DNA of 64,000 nucleotides from Dipteris shenzhenensis (GCA_047967505.1 CM106539.1), one strand, 5' to 3'. Positions 9,852 to 21,639 are shown, numbered from the stretch's first letter. Translations and numbers: made by a program. The notes: a model not told the origin generated them from the letters alone.

Positions 9852-11212
9852 ATAACAAACAATAATATATACACAAACCACATAAAAATCAACAGATCGA
9901 CATACATTACCTGAGCAGACAACATTACCAATAGGAGACTCAATATCAAAATTCCGAACATTAATAGCCTCGCAAGAAACAACCACCACGTCAACTCTCT
10001 GAGAATACGACTTTACATTTTCTTCCAAAACCTTAGGATAAGTCCTCAAATTCCCCAACTCATCGTAAGGATTTGAAACGATCGATTGTGTAGCAGCAAT
10101 CCTCAACGAGTTACTCTTATCATATTTTCGATAGCTGGAAACCCTACGATGACCAGTGACAAGCTGCCCAACGTTGTCAAGCACTTGACACAAGCTCAAT
10201 CGGGCTATAGTGGAGGCACGCATGCTCTTATTAGTCCTCTTGGCAGCAGCATCGCAACTAATAATTGTTAGCATGGAGCGAACCAATCTATTGAGACTTC
10301 TCACTTGCATGACTCGTGTTAAACTAGACCTACAAATCGGAAAACAATTACACACACAAATACAAAACAATACAAAAAAAACAACAACGTCATATGATAC
10401 TCACTTGAGTCGAGAAGTTTTCAATAACCTATAAAAACAGAAACCTAGAATTTGGAACACCATCTTGAACAAGAGGCAAATGACATATGAGTTGATCATA
10501 AGTTCTCACAACATCCTCCTCATGTACACGGACACCAGTCCTAAAGTTAGACTTTTGATACCGATTCAAAGTGACCACATAATTCTTGCTAAGATGTTGA
10601 TTGTACCTATCCAACACACAAAACAACAATCAAACAACACAACACATGCAAACCAAAAAAAAAAGCATATGCAAAAAACTCGAAAACTTACTCAACATGT
10701 TCACCTAGTTCATCGCATCCTCTCGCAATATCCGCACGCAAAACAGAATGCAATTCCTTGCCTCCCCGATACAAAACCTAGAAAGGCAATAATATGCGAA
10801 CCTCTTCTGAACACCTCTAGGGTGATAAATGCAAAAATCAAGATCCTCCAATATTCGACGTTCTTCACCAACACCAACTACACTGTCACCCTCCTTCTCC
10901 TTCTCAGAACCCTGCTGAACGTACCGGTTCATAGCATGAACTACCGCACATTGAGCAGCCTTTAAAATCGGATTCTTCACAATATCTATGGGACCCTCAA
11001 TTTTACCTGAAGCCACAACACGAACCTCATGCTCACTCCTCAAAATACGACTAAAGCATCGAAACATACCCATTATACTTTCGGGTGGATAGAGACTACC
11101 ATCAAGCTTCACTACTTGTAGAAAAAACCGCTTCAAGATATCGTTAAAAGCCTTATAGTCCAAGTCCGGTGGAAGGTGGGCTTGTAGCTCTTCTGGTTGC
11201 TTTCGATGTTTC
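9852..11212 (-). pseudogene. Crypton-like tyrosine recombinase, spliced, one frameshift
   Basis: The first exon starts at a probable acceptor (CCACATAG) near 11212 and reads PEELQAHLPPDLDYKAFNDI, KRFFLQV, DGSLYPPESIMGMF, then NPILKAAQ and HPRGVQKRFAYYCLSRFC. A core-binding segment with DGxxYPPxSI is typical of the DUF3504/Crypton tyrosine recombinases. One base is missing near 10761. In the shifted frame the protein continues RGGKELHSVLRADIARGCDE, which fits box I with the catalytic Arg followed by GGxEL. A GTAAGT donor (about 10688) and TTGGATAG acceptor (about 10590) join GEHVE to YNQHLSKN. After a further intron (GTGAGT...TTTGTAG) a block reads NRLVRSM, then TNKSMRASTIARL (box II, K-x-x-R) and TGHRRVSSYRKYD (H-x-x-R ... 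Tyr nucleophile). The R, K/H-x-x-R, H and Y set is complete apart from the frameshift. No RT or methylase is linked, which argues against DIRS/Ngaro. I am fairly sure of the recombinase, less so of the Crypton class. Confidence 0.7.
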
Positions 11213-11218
11213 TATGTG

Positions 11219-12330
11219 GTAAAGCTTTTTTAGAGATAAGTCCCTTTTCAGATCCTTGTTGTGGATTTGGCCATGACTAACTGGCCGGCGTTGGTTGTTT
11301 GTGCTTTATGGCGCATCTAGAAGACATTCAAGGCCATCCGTTGACAATGGATCATTGACATCATAACCCTCTCCTCCATGAGATTTGCTTGGTTGAAATC
11401 GTGGGCATGCATGGCATTGTATTCTTCCTTGCTTTCATATGCAACCAAGGAGCAGAATGCAAGCACTTCATGTGCTTCAATCCAATTGATGTTGGAGAAA
11501 TGGGCAGACTGTGTAGAAGGTTGTGTGCTAGAGGGATCAGCCGTTTGCTATGTAGTTGATGGGCTAGTGGGTTGAGGCTGTGGGGGATGTATGATGTTTG
11601 CAGTGAGCTAAAGAAAGAAGAAATCCCCTGTTGATCCAAGAAGAAATCCCCTGCTGATCCAAGCCTGTTTAGTGGTAGGCACTGAAGGATGGCTTTTTTG
11701 TGTAGCTCTAGCATGTCTTGTTGATCATCATGGAGTTCACTCCTTGGACTGCTTTTCTTTTTCTTTTATTTATTGGGCTTCTTGTTCTACACATAGCCTG
11801 GCTACTTCATGCTCCATCTTTTCTTTTCTATGATGCTCCATATAAGCTTTGTATTCTTGCTTGTCCCATGCCTTGCTCTCCTTTGATGTTTAGCCTTTGC
11901 CATATCCTCTTCATTGGTGGCCTTCTCTTTGTTCTTTTTGATTGTTGTGGGGATGGGAGCCGATATTGAGGGGGCTACAGGACTTTTTGAGGCATCAAGG
12001 GTAAATTTCTAGGCAACCAGACCATAAGCTCCACAAGGGAAGTCCATGTTCTTCATCATGCGGTAGATAAGGAGCATGAGAATCATTGGGTTGCTAATAT
12101 TTTGATCATGATGGCGGCAAAGGTTGCAGAGTGCCTTGAGGAAGTATTGTCCACTTGGTGGCATGGGGTTTGTGCAAGTAGGCCAATGGATTAGGGGTAA
12201 TATTTTTAGGATGGTCTGTCGTTTCCACCTTAATCAAAAACTGAAATGCTCATGTAGATTTGACCAAGGTTGGGATATAGATGGCACTAGCCCTATGCTT
12301 CTCCTCACAGCCCTCCTCTGATTGTCGAAC
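11219..12330 (-). pseudogene. unassigned minus-strand TE-like remnant
   Basis: Several minus-strand fragments in different frames have protein-like composition: a Lys/Glu-rich helix (KAYMEHHRKEKMEHEVARL), a Ser/Thr/Pro/His-rich stretch (about 11361-11714), and near 12050-12150 LCNLCRHHDQNISNPMILML followed by MKNMDFPCGAYGL. The last resembles, loosely, retrotransposon- or transposon-associated plant proteins. I do not recognise a family. A near-perfect direct repeat (AAATCCCCTG.TGATCCAAG) is present at about 11622-11665. Confidence 0.25.
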
Positions 12331-13800
12331 TTTTGAAGGTTGTCCCTCATATCCTTCTTCAAAAATTTTCAATTAGCTTTATCCGGAGGATTACCAAAAA
12401 GCGAGCGGAGAAAAGTGAGCAGCCCCAAATAAGCGAGCAAGATTAAATACGTTTCAAGCGAGTGAGAACCTCATCCAGCATCTTATTCCTCTCAATATCA
12501 TTGGAACAATTGATGTGATCATAAGCAAATTAAACATATTCCAACAATGAAGGCATGCCTGAAACTCACAATTAACTTCTCTTTCATCCCCATACTATCA
12601 CATTTGAGTCGTTGTGAAGAGATAGAGACACAACAATACATAAAATTTGCGATAAAAAAAGCAAACACTACTCAGATTGAACATCCACACAGCAAGATAA
12701 TGATAGATCACAAGGTAGAATATATGACTAAAAATATGTAAACATGATCATGTGCTACATATACATATCATGTCTTTTATGCTTGCAGAAGATCATCCAT
12801 ACATTCGATCCAAAAACATGGAAACAGAACTAACTATGTCAAATGAAAAAAAACACATTTTCATCATAAGGATTAATTTTGCTTAGTGAAAATACCTATG
12901 TAATCTGGACAATACCATGCTTTAAAAAACTTAGGGAGCTAAAAAAGGATTTTAGCCCTCCATACTTCTATTATGACCAATGTCTGAATGATAGTTCTAT
13001 CGGAACTAGAAATGAATGCATCTAACCACTATGTTGAGTGCTCATCCAGTATCCTATAGACTATTATGTTAAACTCAATATGTGACCACAAACTCAAGCA
13101 TAAGAGGAGCATGATTCAAGTGAAATAATTGGCAAAGACACTCTCTAACTAGTATCCTACTGCATCTAACGGAAAATATGCACCAGGCGTTAACAAGCTT
13201 CTATTTCCACCCCTATAAGCAAACTCGTATCCTGTAGTATGAAAAACTTTAAGGAAAACATTCCACTTAATGCATCAATTAAGCCAGCGACTACTCATCA
13301 TGCACAATCGAACAATCATCAAGGAAAGTCTAGTCAAGCAAGTTGAAGCAAAAAACCAAATATCTATTCGGATCTATGCCATGGTGTATCCGCCAACCAT
13401 GAGTAGCAAAAGAACCTATGAAAAAAGCAAAATAGGAATTATGCCACTCTACCACGATCACTTCCATGCTATAAATAAGGGAATACATAGTCGTTTTAGG
13501 GTACTTTTAGGGTTCATTCCCAACCACTAAAAAGAGAGCCAATGCTATCTATTTGTATTCATAAAATCTTTATGAACATTTTCATGTTCAATATAAGGAT
13601 AGGAGCCAGCTCAATGGGTAGTCTTAAACAAATATAAATACTATTCGAATTTTAACCTTATGCAAAAGATTTTTTTTAAACACAAAGTAAAACTTGATTA
13701 TACATATAGATGGGAATCAGGTCACCATTGTAAGTATGTATTTAGTAATTGCAAGTCCAAGGGGTCGCTAGGGACACCCCCCGGCAAATGGAGATGCCCG
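12330..13800. other. AT-rich gene-free stretch
   Basis: Only short frames without motifs are present on either strand. I see no structured repeat of note. Confidence 0.5.
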
Positions 13801-13804
13801 GTAT

Positions 13805-14292
13805 GCAATTTTAGCAATAATTTTGGGATGTAAGCTGCATAGTCATGTCCAAAAAAAGTTATCCATTCTTGCATTAAATGTAGGGTGGTGAATATATCCT
13901 ATTTTGTCATGGGGCCGGAGAAGACGGAGGCAAAAAATTGAACCTTCGAAAAGACTTCTTTTATCGATCTATGGGGACGGGCTCTTACTAGTGTTGAGAG
14001 TGGACAAGACAGCTACCGTTGGTGTGATATGGGAATCTCCCAGTCTGCAATTCTAACACCAATTTTGGGATGTAAATTGCATAGTCAGGTCCATAAAAAG
14101 TTGTGTCAATTCTTGCATTAAATGTAGGGTGATGAATATATCCTATTTCATCATGGGGCCTGCAGAAGATGGAGGGAAAAAATTGAACCTCCGAAAAGAC
14201 TTTTTTTACCGGTCTATGGGGCCCAGATCTTACTAGCATTGACTGTGGACAAGACAGCTACCGCTGGTGTTATATGGGAATCTCCAAGTCTC
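13805..14292. repeat. two-copy tandem repeat, 242-bp unit
   Basis: The unit starting GCAATTYTARCA at 13805 recurs at 14047. The two copies align along their whole length (TTTTGGGATGTAA, then TTCTTGCATTAAATG, then GACAAGACAGCTACCG) with scattered substitutions. No coding potential is visible. Confidence 0.9.
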
Positions 14293-14299
14293 AAGTTTT

Positions 14300-16280
14300 G
14301 GGGTACATGAAATTAGATCATGCTAACGGTAACTCTAAGAGGTTCCAAAGGCAAGAAACATTCTTCATCATAGCTAACTCAAATGCAAGGCAGTGAAAAT
14401 GCCAGGAGAGTTGCTAAGTAGCATTGATTTTGGGAAGGGATATGATGATACTTTGTTATGTTATGTAGGATATTAATTTCCATTAAATTTGGGACATGTT
14501 AGATATAACTTCATAAAATCCTAAGTCATGAAATTAATACATTACAAGTTCAAGCATAAATAATAGTCGTGAAGTTAATGCATTAAATATTCAAGCCTAA
14601 AGAAGAATTAATCAAGACCTAATGCACCGTACCAGAGACTTTGGCCTTACCCTCATTCCATAGACTTGCCAACGTAAGGCCAAAATTTTCATTCTTAAGA
14701 ATATGTGGAAAGACCTTACGTTTGGCCCACTTTTGGTGAAAAATTTCATTCTAAAGAATAGGTGGAGTGACATTGTGTTTGATAAATACAAATCAATGCT
14801 CAAGTTTGAACATAAATAAAGGTATCCTTTGAAGATATTGGAACACATGAGAGAAATAATATTGAAGATACATGAATTTTTAGACATACTCTTAAAGACA
14901 AATGAACATATAATGGATGAAATCCTATTGATGATACATGAATTTTCAATAGAACTATTATTCAAAAGATTTGATGGATTGAATGTAGCATTAATACATT
15001 ATCCCTTTTATAAGGGTGTTTGAGTTTGAGGCTTGAAACATAAGAATGAATCTGTGTTGAAGCCTTGTGGTTTGTTAAGGATATGTGAAACTTATAGTAA
15101 AAGTACTTACAATGGAAGGGATTATATCAAGATCCTATTAAGGACATGTGAACAGATAGTAGAATAATTCTACATAAAATCAGTGGATCAAACTTAATGG
15201 CTCAAAAGCAAAAAAGGATGATGGTGCAACCTAGGGGCTATTCTACGGCACTATGGCAACAATCTTTGAAGTTACTATCAAAGGTAGTCTAATTTTTTTG
15301 TCAAGGAAAGAGACGCGAACCACTCCATATGACCTAGATCTGTATGACCTAGGTTGCACCAACTTGTTTCTTTCATGGATAAAAAGTGACCCTTAGGTGA
15401 TGCTATAGCACTCCCTTTTTTGGTCCATTATTATAGCACAATTGGGGCCTTTTGACCTAATACTAGCTACCCATCAAATATTTGTTGTAGATGTTAGGGG
15501 TAATTACCAAACTACTAGTGGTAGTTTTTTCACCACCATTAGTAATTTTATTAGAGTGTTCCTTAATGGTAGTTCTCCTACTACTACATACAATATTACC
15601 AATAGTAGTCCTAATCCCAATGATAGTACACATAATATTATTACGACCGTCCAACTTTAATCATCATTATATCTATGAATGCATATATATAGGTCTATCT
15701 ATATCTATACCTATTTATTCCTCATCCAATACGTTTGCATTTATTTTTGGTTCTTTGCTTACTTTGAAACTAAAGATAATGTGATTTCATTATTGTTTGC
15801 ATTCTTGTCAAACATGATAAGCTGGAATGCATAAGAGTTGGGAGGCACATTATAATTTCTGTGCAGATTTGAGCCATTGAACAGCCTATTGATTCTGATT
15901 GTTTTCTTTCTTATTAAATCCTTAATTTGGTTATTTCACACCGAAAATCGCCATATCAATTCATACTTTTTTGTTCTAGTAATGTCCTATCATAGCATAG
16001 TCTAGGGTTGATCATACAAGATAAATCGGTGCTCACATTTAATATATTTTTGAGAGTCAGAGGATAGTGGTTGTAGACTACAAAATCATCACTTTGAATA
16101 AATTTGGCAAGATTCTTCTGATAGAAGGAATAATTTCTATTGCACTAACAATGAAAGAAAATTATCAAAAGGCTGATACAAGGCTCAAAATCACATTGGT
16201 GCTACTAGGCTTAATACTCATAGGCTAGTAGTAGTACTAGTGTATTTACTAAGTAGTGTGCGTGCCTCTCCTCATTAAAA
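14300..16280. other. AT-rich gene-free stretch
   Basis: No gene is recognised. Between 14830 and 14970 the motif GAWGATACATGAATTTT recurs imperfectly. The open frame near 15442-15660 reads Thr/Asn/Ser-rich low complexity and is probably not coding. Confidence 0.45.
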
Positions 16281-16282
16281 TT

Positions 16283-16446
16283 CATAGTCTTCAAAAATAT
16301 ATAATACATAAGTCAAAATATTCTAATTAGTTTTATCATCCTAATGTTGAAACTGACTTAAAGTCATAGTCTTCAAAAAGGTATAATACATAAGTCAAAA
16401 TATTCCAATTAGTTTTATTGTCCTCATGTTGAAACTAACTTTCTCT
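16283..16446. repeat. two-copy tandem repeat, 82-bp unit
   Basis: CATAGTCTTCAAAAA starts at 16283 and again at 16365. Both copies continue through TAATACATAAGTCAAAATA and TGTTGAAACT. It lies just upstream of the 53-bp array. Confidence 0.85.
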
Positions 16447-16491
16447 TCCTTCGTCTCCTATGAGCTTCAAACCTTTAATCCATTAATCTCT

Positions 16492-16850
16492 CAAATAGTA
16501 AGAATGGTCTTGTATTAAGAGGCGATGCTATCTAAAGTGATCTACAAATACTAAGAATGGTCTTATATTAAGAGGTGATGATATCTCAAGTGTTATACAA
16601 ATCGTAACAATGGTTTTGTATTAAAAGGTGATGATATCTCAAGTGTTCTACAAATAGTGAGAATGGTTCAAGTGTTGTACAAAAGTATTAGGTACCTCTT
16701 AGTGGCTGAAGGGAAGGAGTGATGATATCTCAAGTGTTCTACAAATAGTAAGAATGGTCTTGTATTAAGAAGTGATGATATCTCAAGTGTTCTACAAATA
16801 GTAATAATGGTTTTGTATTAGGAGGTGATGATATCTCAAGTGTTCTATAA
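16492..16850. repeat. tandem array of 53-bp units
   Basis: Units begin CAAATAGTAAGAATGG at 16492, 16545, 16598, 16651, 16742 and 16795, and each contains GATGATATCTCAAGTG. The spacing is exactly 53 bp except for one interruption (about 16670-16740) by a segment (RTTAGRTACCTCTTAGT) that recurs after the last unit. It looks like a small minisatellite with higher-order structure. Confidence 0.9.
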
Positions 16851-16869
16851 AACTATTAGATACCTCTTA

Positions 16870-17440
16870 GTAGTTGAAGGGAAGGGGTTGGAAGTATGGG
16901 CGAAATCTCTAGGAACTATAGGATGGTTGCAAGAACAATTTTGAATGTCATAAATGACACGAGTTTTTCAACATACGGGTGAACTATTTTTAAACATTCA
17001 CTTCTTTCATGGTTGATAACACTTTTAATAAGAAGAACCATTTTGAATGTCATAAGTGTTGATGCAATCCCATGCTATGAAGTCTATAGAAAGTTTTTTT
17101 TCCTCGCATATGGGTGAAGTGATGTTTACATTACTAAGTTCAACATATCAAGCAACGCATTTGTTTTGATTATTGAAGGAGTTTGATAATAAAACCCATT
17201 TCAAATGCAAAAGAATTGTTGTATCAGTAATGGAATCCGCTTTGCAGTGGAAATTCGGTTTCTTTCAAACCCACATACTATTGTTGCGTAATGTGAGTAT
17301 GGCTCCAATTGGAAGTTAAGGTAGACTATAATTCGCAATATTGGTATAGTTACACATAGTAACATAAGTTTTATTTTCAAGAATCTTTCCAAATAGTGGT
17401 TTCCACAAAGCTATATTGAGTACCTCGATAAGGAATTGTG
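16870..17440. other. no gene recognised
   Basis: AT-rich DNA with an imperfect repeat of CATTTTGAATGTCATAA (about 16938 and 17038). No coding signal. Confidence 0.4.
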
Positions 17441-18181
17441 GAAAAGCTCGCTCACTTTTTTGGGCCCGCTCGCTTTTCCTCGCTCGCTCTATCGACTACC
17501 TCCTTTATCCACCTAGCTGGGTTTAGGCTTCTTTGCCACGATGGCATCTCGCAAGTCCGACCTGGATGCTTCAAGATAGCACACATGCGCTCTCTCATTG
17601 TCATCGAGAAGGGGTTAGGGTATTGTCTTTTCAATTCCTCGATGACTGCCTTCTTCATTTCGTCATCCTGGTGTCGCCAGTCAATTGTTATACCGCTCTT
17701 GCAATGGTGGCTCATCGACCATGGTGGCCAGCACTTCTTTGCCTTTTTTAGTTTCTATGATCTCTTTATCCATAATGAGGTCATAGTACAGGTCCTCAGG
17801 CGAGGGAGTGGCAGTAGCAGAGCTAGAGCGAGGGGTGGTACTGCGAGCATTTACAAAGCGAGGAGTAGCAGAGGGAGTGGGCTCTGGGGGGTGCCTCTAA
17901 CTGTGAGTGAAGAGGGCAAGGGACATGGTTGGTACTAGGTTCATGACCAAGTGGAGACCTGTAGGGATGTGAGTGTGCTGACTCGTCTACATCCCTCGAG
18001 TCACCATAGTAGCCTCGACCCTTCCTACTCTTCTTAGACTGAAGATGGGTACACTCGAGTGATGACCCCTCGGTCGAAGGGGCTACAGGGGATGGCTGTC
18101 GAGTATGTCTAACCATCGATGGCCCTGATCTACCTGTGAGGGATGTAGGAGAGGGAATAGCTGAGGTCCTCTGGGATGGTA
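17440..18181 (-). pseudogene. unknown Ser/Thr-rich TE-like reading frame fused to copia gag
   Basis: Reading down from the copia gag break, the minus strand encodes a Ser/Pro/His-rich stretch. After a frameshift near 17850 come ARSTTPRSSSATATPSPEDL, DLIMDKEIIETKKGKEVL and VDEPPLQERYNN, then a stop. In a third frame follow WRHQDDEMKKAVIEELKRQY and MRERMCAILKHPGR. The low-complexity linker followed by a charged helical region resembles DNA-binding subunits of plant transposons, but I do not recognise a family. The abrupt change from gag near 18182 suggests a chimeric junction. Confidence 0.3.
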
Positions 18182-18553
18182 GAGAGAAGAATCTCGTTGT
18201 GTCCGCATTACTCATGGATGCGACAAACTCATCGAGACTCCCGAGGAAGCCATGGGTCAAAGTATCCCATGCCTCCTTTGGTGTACTTGCATCCTGAATA
18301 TGCACAATCATAGAATCTAAAATACTGATAGACAGCCAGTACATAACTTTTCTGGCTCTCTCATGCCATCCTTTAAATGCCTGCATTTCTTATTGATTGG
18401 GAACATTAGAAAGAACTAGTTCTTCTTCATTTCCTGTAATGAACTCCCAATAGCCTTTTCCCATAAGGAAATTCGTCATTCTAAACTTCCATGCTTGGAA
18501 GTTGTTCTTGTCAAGCTTTTCAGTGACAATCTGTGAAAGAGAATCAGACGCCA
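18182..18553 (-). pseudogene. Ty1/copia gag N-terminal domain, truncated
   Basis: The start codon is at 18553 on the minus strand. The protein opens MASDSLSQIVTEKLDKNNF, then AWKFRMTNFLMGKGYWEFI, and continues after one in-frame stop (TAA near 18388) with FKGWHERARKVMYWLSISIL and STPKEAWDTLTHGF. This is the copia Gag (Retrotran_gag_2/UBN2) pattern: a LxxxNFxxW start, a hydrophobic core, and the KEAWDTL motif. The zinc knuckle and pol are absent, because the frame changes to unrelated sequence near 18182. It sits about 530 bp downstream of its PBS and LTR, the normal spacing for a copia leader. Confidence 0.8.
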
Positions 18554-19080
18554 TTATAGAACACTGCAAAATATTCTGTCACTACAAAAAACAGCTTCTG
18601 CCTCACAAGGGCAAATCTGCAAAACTGACAAAAGTGGTATTTGACCACACAATCACTTCCTAGTGATGATTTTGCATCAACAGGCAATAAGGATGATTCT
18701 ATAACTCCCAATATCTCTGCGCACAGGCATACGATGCAATTTCTGGGGCAACTTTTCACCGATCTACAGAGCAGTGGTCGCACAACAAAAACAGGGCCTT
18801 TTTGTCAGTGCTTGTGGAGAAGTTCCGCCTCCAAAATGGGCCCTAAAATGGCCTCGAATCAAAAAAATAAAGCCACCAAGGGCTTCGCCTCGTCCCGCAG
18901 CATATATTGCCCTCTCGCCACACCGCGGAGGGCATCTCAATCTGAGAAAATGCACTCTTGCACTTTCCGGTTGTGCTACCTGCAGAGATTTGCTCCCAAA
19001 CTCAAAAAAGGAAAGCAACACTGGTCCTCTTACTAGGACACCACGAACTTGGTTTGCTTTCTTGAGCTCCTTACCACGAA
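18554..19080 (-). other. copia leader (5' untranslated) sequence
   Basis: This is non-coding DNA between the primer-binding site and gag of the minus-strand copia element. Open frames on the plus strand here are incidental. Confidence 0.6.
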
Positions 19081-19096
19081 TCAGGCTCTGATACCA
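19081..19096 (-). promoter_or_regulatory. copia primer-binding site (initiator Met tRNA)
   Basis: On the minus strand the sequence is TGGTATCAGAGCCTGA, the standard copia PBS complementary to the 3' end of plant initiator-methionine tRNA. It abuts the LTR end. Confidence 0.9.
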
Positions 19097-19383
19097 TGTG
19101 AAGATAGTGGGAGAGAAGGAAGGAGTCTCACTTGTGGGTTTCTCACATACACAATGGGGGAATACACACAAAGGTGGAGGCTGAAAACAGTTTTCCTCTT
19201 CTTAGTTGTGAAAGCCAAAAGAACCCTAGTACAAAGAAATAGAAGAACCCTATATGTGGGTCTCAAACCAAACTCAGCTAACTAAAGTGGCATACTAACT
19301 GAGCCACGAACTAGAGTACATGAGGATAGCTGTCATCTAGCTATTATTCATGGGCAGTGTACCAACCGCATCTGTAGCTAACA
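19097..19383 (-). repeat. copia 5' LTR (287 bp)
   Basis: On the minus strand it begins TGTTAGCTACAG, contains CACATATAGGG as a likely TATA box, and ends CTTCACA directly before the PBS. The TG...CA ends and position fix both borders. No partner LTR is visible in the window, so the element is 5'-only. Confidence 0.75.
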
Positions 19384-19544
19384 AGTCGGTGACATAAATG
19401 CACAATGGTCACCCTGGCATATCACGAGTGGAGCTCGATATCTCAATAGGGAAGAGGTTGGAGGAAGGTGAGGTCACCAAAAGTGAGGAAGGAGGAGAGG
19501 TTGTGAGGGGCAGCAATGCATGGTTTCCGAGCTTTAGCTCCTAG

Positions 19545-19640
19545 AGTCGGTATATACCGACTGTGTATATCCCTTAAAGGTCGGTATATACTGATGGAAC
19601 AAGGCATAAAGTTGGTATATACTAATGGTATAGGGCATAA
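19545..19640. repeat. palindromic GTCGGTATATACCGAC repeats upstream of tnp2
   Basis: A perfect 16-bp palindrome lies at 19546-19561, and degenerate copies (GGTCGGTATATAC, GTTGGTATATAC) follow within 80 bp. Repeated short motifs just inside the ends are a hallmark of CACTA elements, where they bind the TNPA-type protein. The CACTA terminal repeat itself was not found on this side. Confidence 0.55.
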
Positions 19641-19734
19641 AAGCTACCAATAGGCATTAAAGCTAACAATAGGTTATTTTTTGGATCTTGAATGGATTTC
19701 CTTGCATTTTGTGTTGTGATTTTGGAGGTGTGCA

Positions 19735-21540
19735 GATGAAAGCGAGGAGTGGAAGCCCGTTAGATGATGCACCAATGCCTGGGAGTGCGGAGTGGCTTAC
19801 GGAGAGGTTGTATTGTCATTGCACTCATTGCAAGTGAGAAGTACTTCATCAATGCCATATTGTCATGTGCCACTTGCGGATGTATGGGGAGGAGCCTGCA
19901 CCAGTAGCGACCGTTGGTGGTGCACTTGGTGATGGATCATCAGTAAGTCAATGCTATTTGATTTCGTGATTAATATTGCATGTATACTTTACACGAAACC
20001 TTGAGACATGATCTTATATTAATACAAAACCTTGAGATGGGATTGAGGAGGGTGGTGAGGGGGCACATATATCTTCACACTTTGAGCAGGAGGATAGTTT
20101 CCCGGATGTGCCAGATGATGACGAGGGTATGGTGGACATGGTGGATTCTATTTTTAGGGGCACTACATCACATGTACACGTGATGTTTAAGTCTGAGGCT
20201 GTGGTGCGAGAGTTGCAATCAACACGGTTGTACGAGGGTGCTGGGATGTCAAAACTACGAGCTTGTCTCTCAATCTTGAATCTGCAAGCAAAGTATGGGT
20301 GGTTGGATACAAGTGTCTCGACCTTAATGAGGTTAGTGCCTGCATTAATTTATCTCATAATTTAGATTGTGATTGTTTTAAGAATCATCATAGTTTCTCA
20401 TTATTGGAAGCATATGTATGTTTGAATTGCGATAGGTTGCTCTAGAAGATGTTGCCTGCACTAAATACCATGCCCGTATCAAAAGATGAAACAAAGAAGA
20501 TGCTGACAATGGTGGGTATGGATTATGATACCATTCATGCTTGTTGTAATGATTGTATTCTCTTTCTTTCATGAGCATGGAGATTGGCTAGTTGTTTGGA
20601 GTATGAGGAACAACGATACAGAGATGATGTAGGGTGAGCAGATTCCAACAAAGGTCTTGAGACACTTTCCCATCATTGCTAGAATACAACACATGTTCCG
20701 ATGCAAATCCATAGCGGAGTTGATGACTTGGCATGCTACACATCGGTCCACTAAGGACACATTGAGGATTGTTGCAGATTGTGTTGCTTGGAAGCACATA
20801 GACAATCAGTGGTCGGACTTTGTGAGGGAGCCACACAACTTACATGTTGGGCTCGCCATGGACGGTGTGAACCCTTTCGGGTTACGCTCGACATCTTGGT
20901 TGACGTGGCCTATAGTCTTGGTGAATTACAATATCCCACCATGGCTAACAATAAAGAAGGGACACCTCATGCTTGCACTACTTGTGCCAAGGAAGTACAA
21001 GGCCAAAAATATGGACATGTACATGGCACCTTTGATAGAGGAGTTACAAATCTTATGGAGAGGCATACAGGTCTTTGATATTTCTAGAGCTCCTAGACAT
21101 ACCAATGACATTTTGGTTAGGGAAATCTTGATGTGGACCATGCATGACTACCCAGGATATGGAGAGTGCGCAGGTACATGGTTGTGTCTTTACATGTATA
21201 ATGATACTTTTATGACTCTCTTTCTAGCGCATGTCTTATACTAACACATTCATGCATGCATGTAGGACTTGTAATAAGTGGATACCATGCTTGTCCTATT
21301 TGTGGTGGGAAGGGTTTGAGTGAGCTTGCACTACACTCCAAACATATAAGGAAAATGGTTTATGAAGGTCATGCTCAATACCTTCCACTAGACCATCTTG
21401 CACATGAAGGCCAGCTTGATCCACCACCACCATATTTGATGGCAAGTGACTAGATTCAGGCTTGGAGAGCGAATGGAGAGGAGCCTCCTCTTGGTATGAA
21501 GAGGCTATCCATCTTTCACGATCTCCTCTTGCTCGCACTC
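19735..21540 (+). pseudogene. CACTA (En/Spm) tnp2 transposase, N-terminal half
   Basis: Ordered blocks match plant transposase family tnp2: LYEGAGMSKLRACLSIL; after an intron-like gap, LLPALNTMPVSKDETKKML and VGMDYDTIHAC; then VLRHFPIIARIQHMF, MTWHATHRSTKD, LHVGLAMDGVNPFGLRSTS, NYNIPPWLTIKKGHLMLALL, LWTMHDYPGYGE, GYHACPICGG, KMVYEGHAQYLPLDH. The DGVNPFG and Y-PPW signatures are diagnostic. It ends with GMKRLSIFHDL near 21520, where the family continues into a YWxxxL...DxMHIxKNV segment. That continuation is found instead on the opposite strand (21640-22870). Several stops and frameshifts are present. Confidence 0.85.
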
Positions 21541-21639
21541 GTTTATTGCCTCTCCATTGTGTTTGGCATTACGTAGAGCCAGTTGCAGCCAATCAAGTGA
21601 CATGTGAGTGGGGAGAAGGGCGAGATCTCGTGGATATGG

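Noticed and set aside
9807-10370. DIRS or Ngaro retroelement
   Set aside because: The recombinase has no linked RT, RNase H or methyltransferase and carries introns; the DUF3504-like motifs fit Crypton better.
15442-15660. Thr/Asn/Ser-rich open frame
   Set aside because: Repetitive TAGTAG/ACTACT DNA gives this composition; no start context or homology.
16492-16850. CRISPR array
   Set aside because: The repeats are contiguous 53-bp tandem units with no unique spacers, in eukaryotic DNA.
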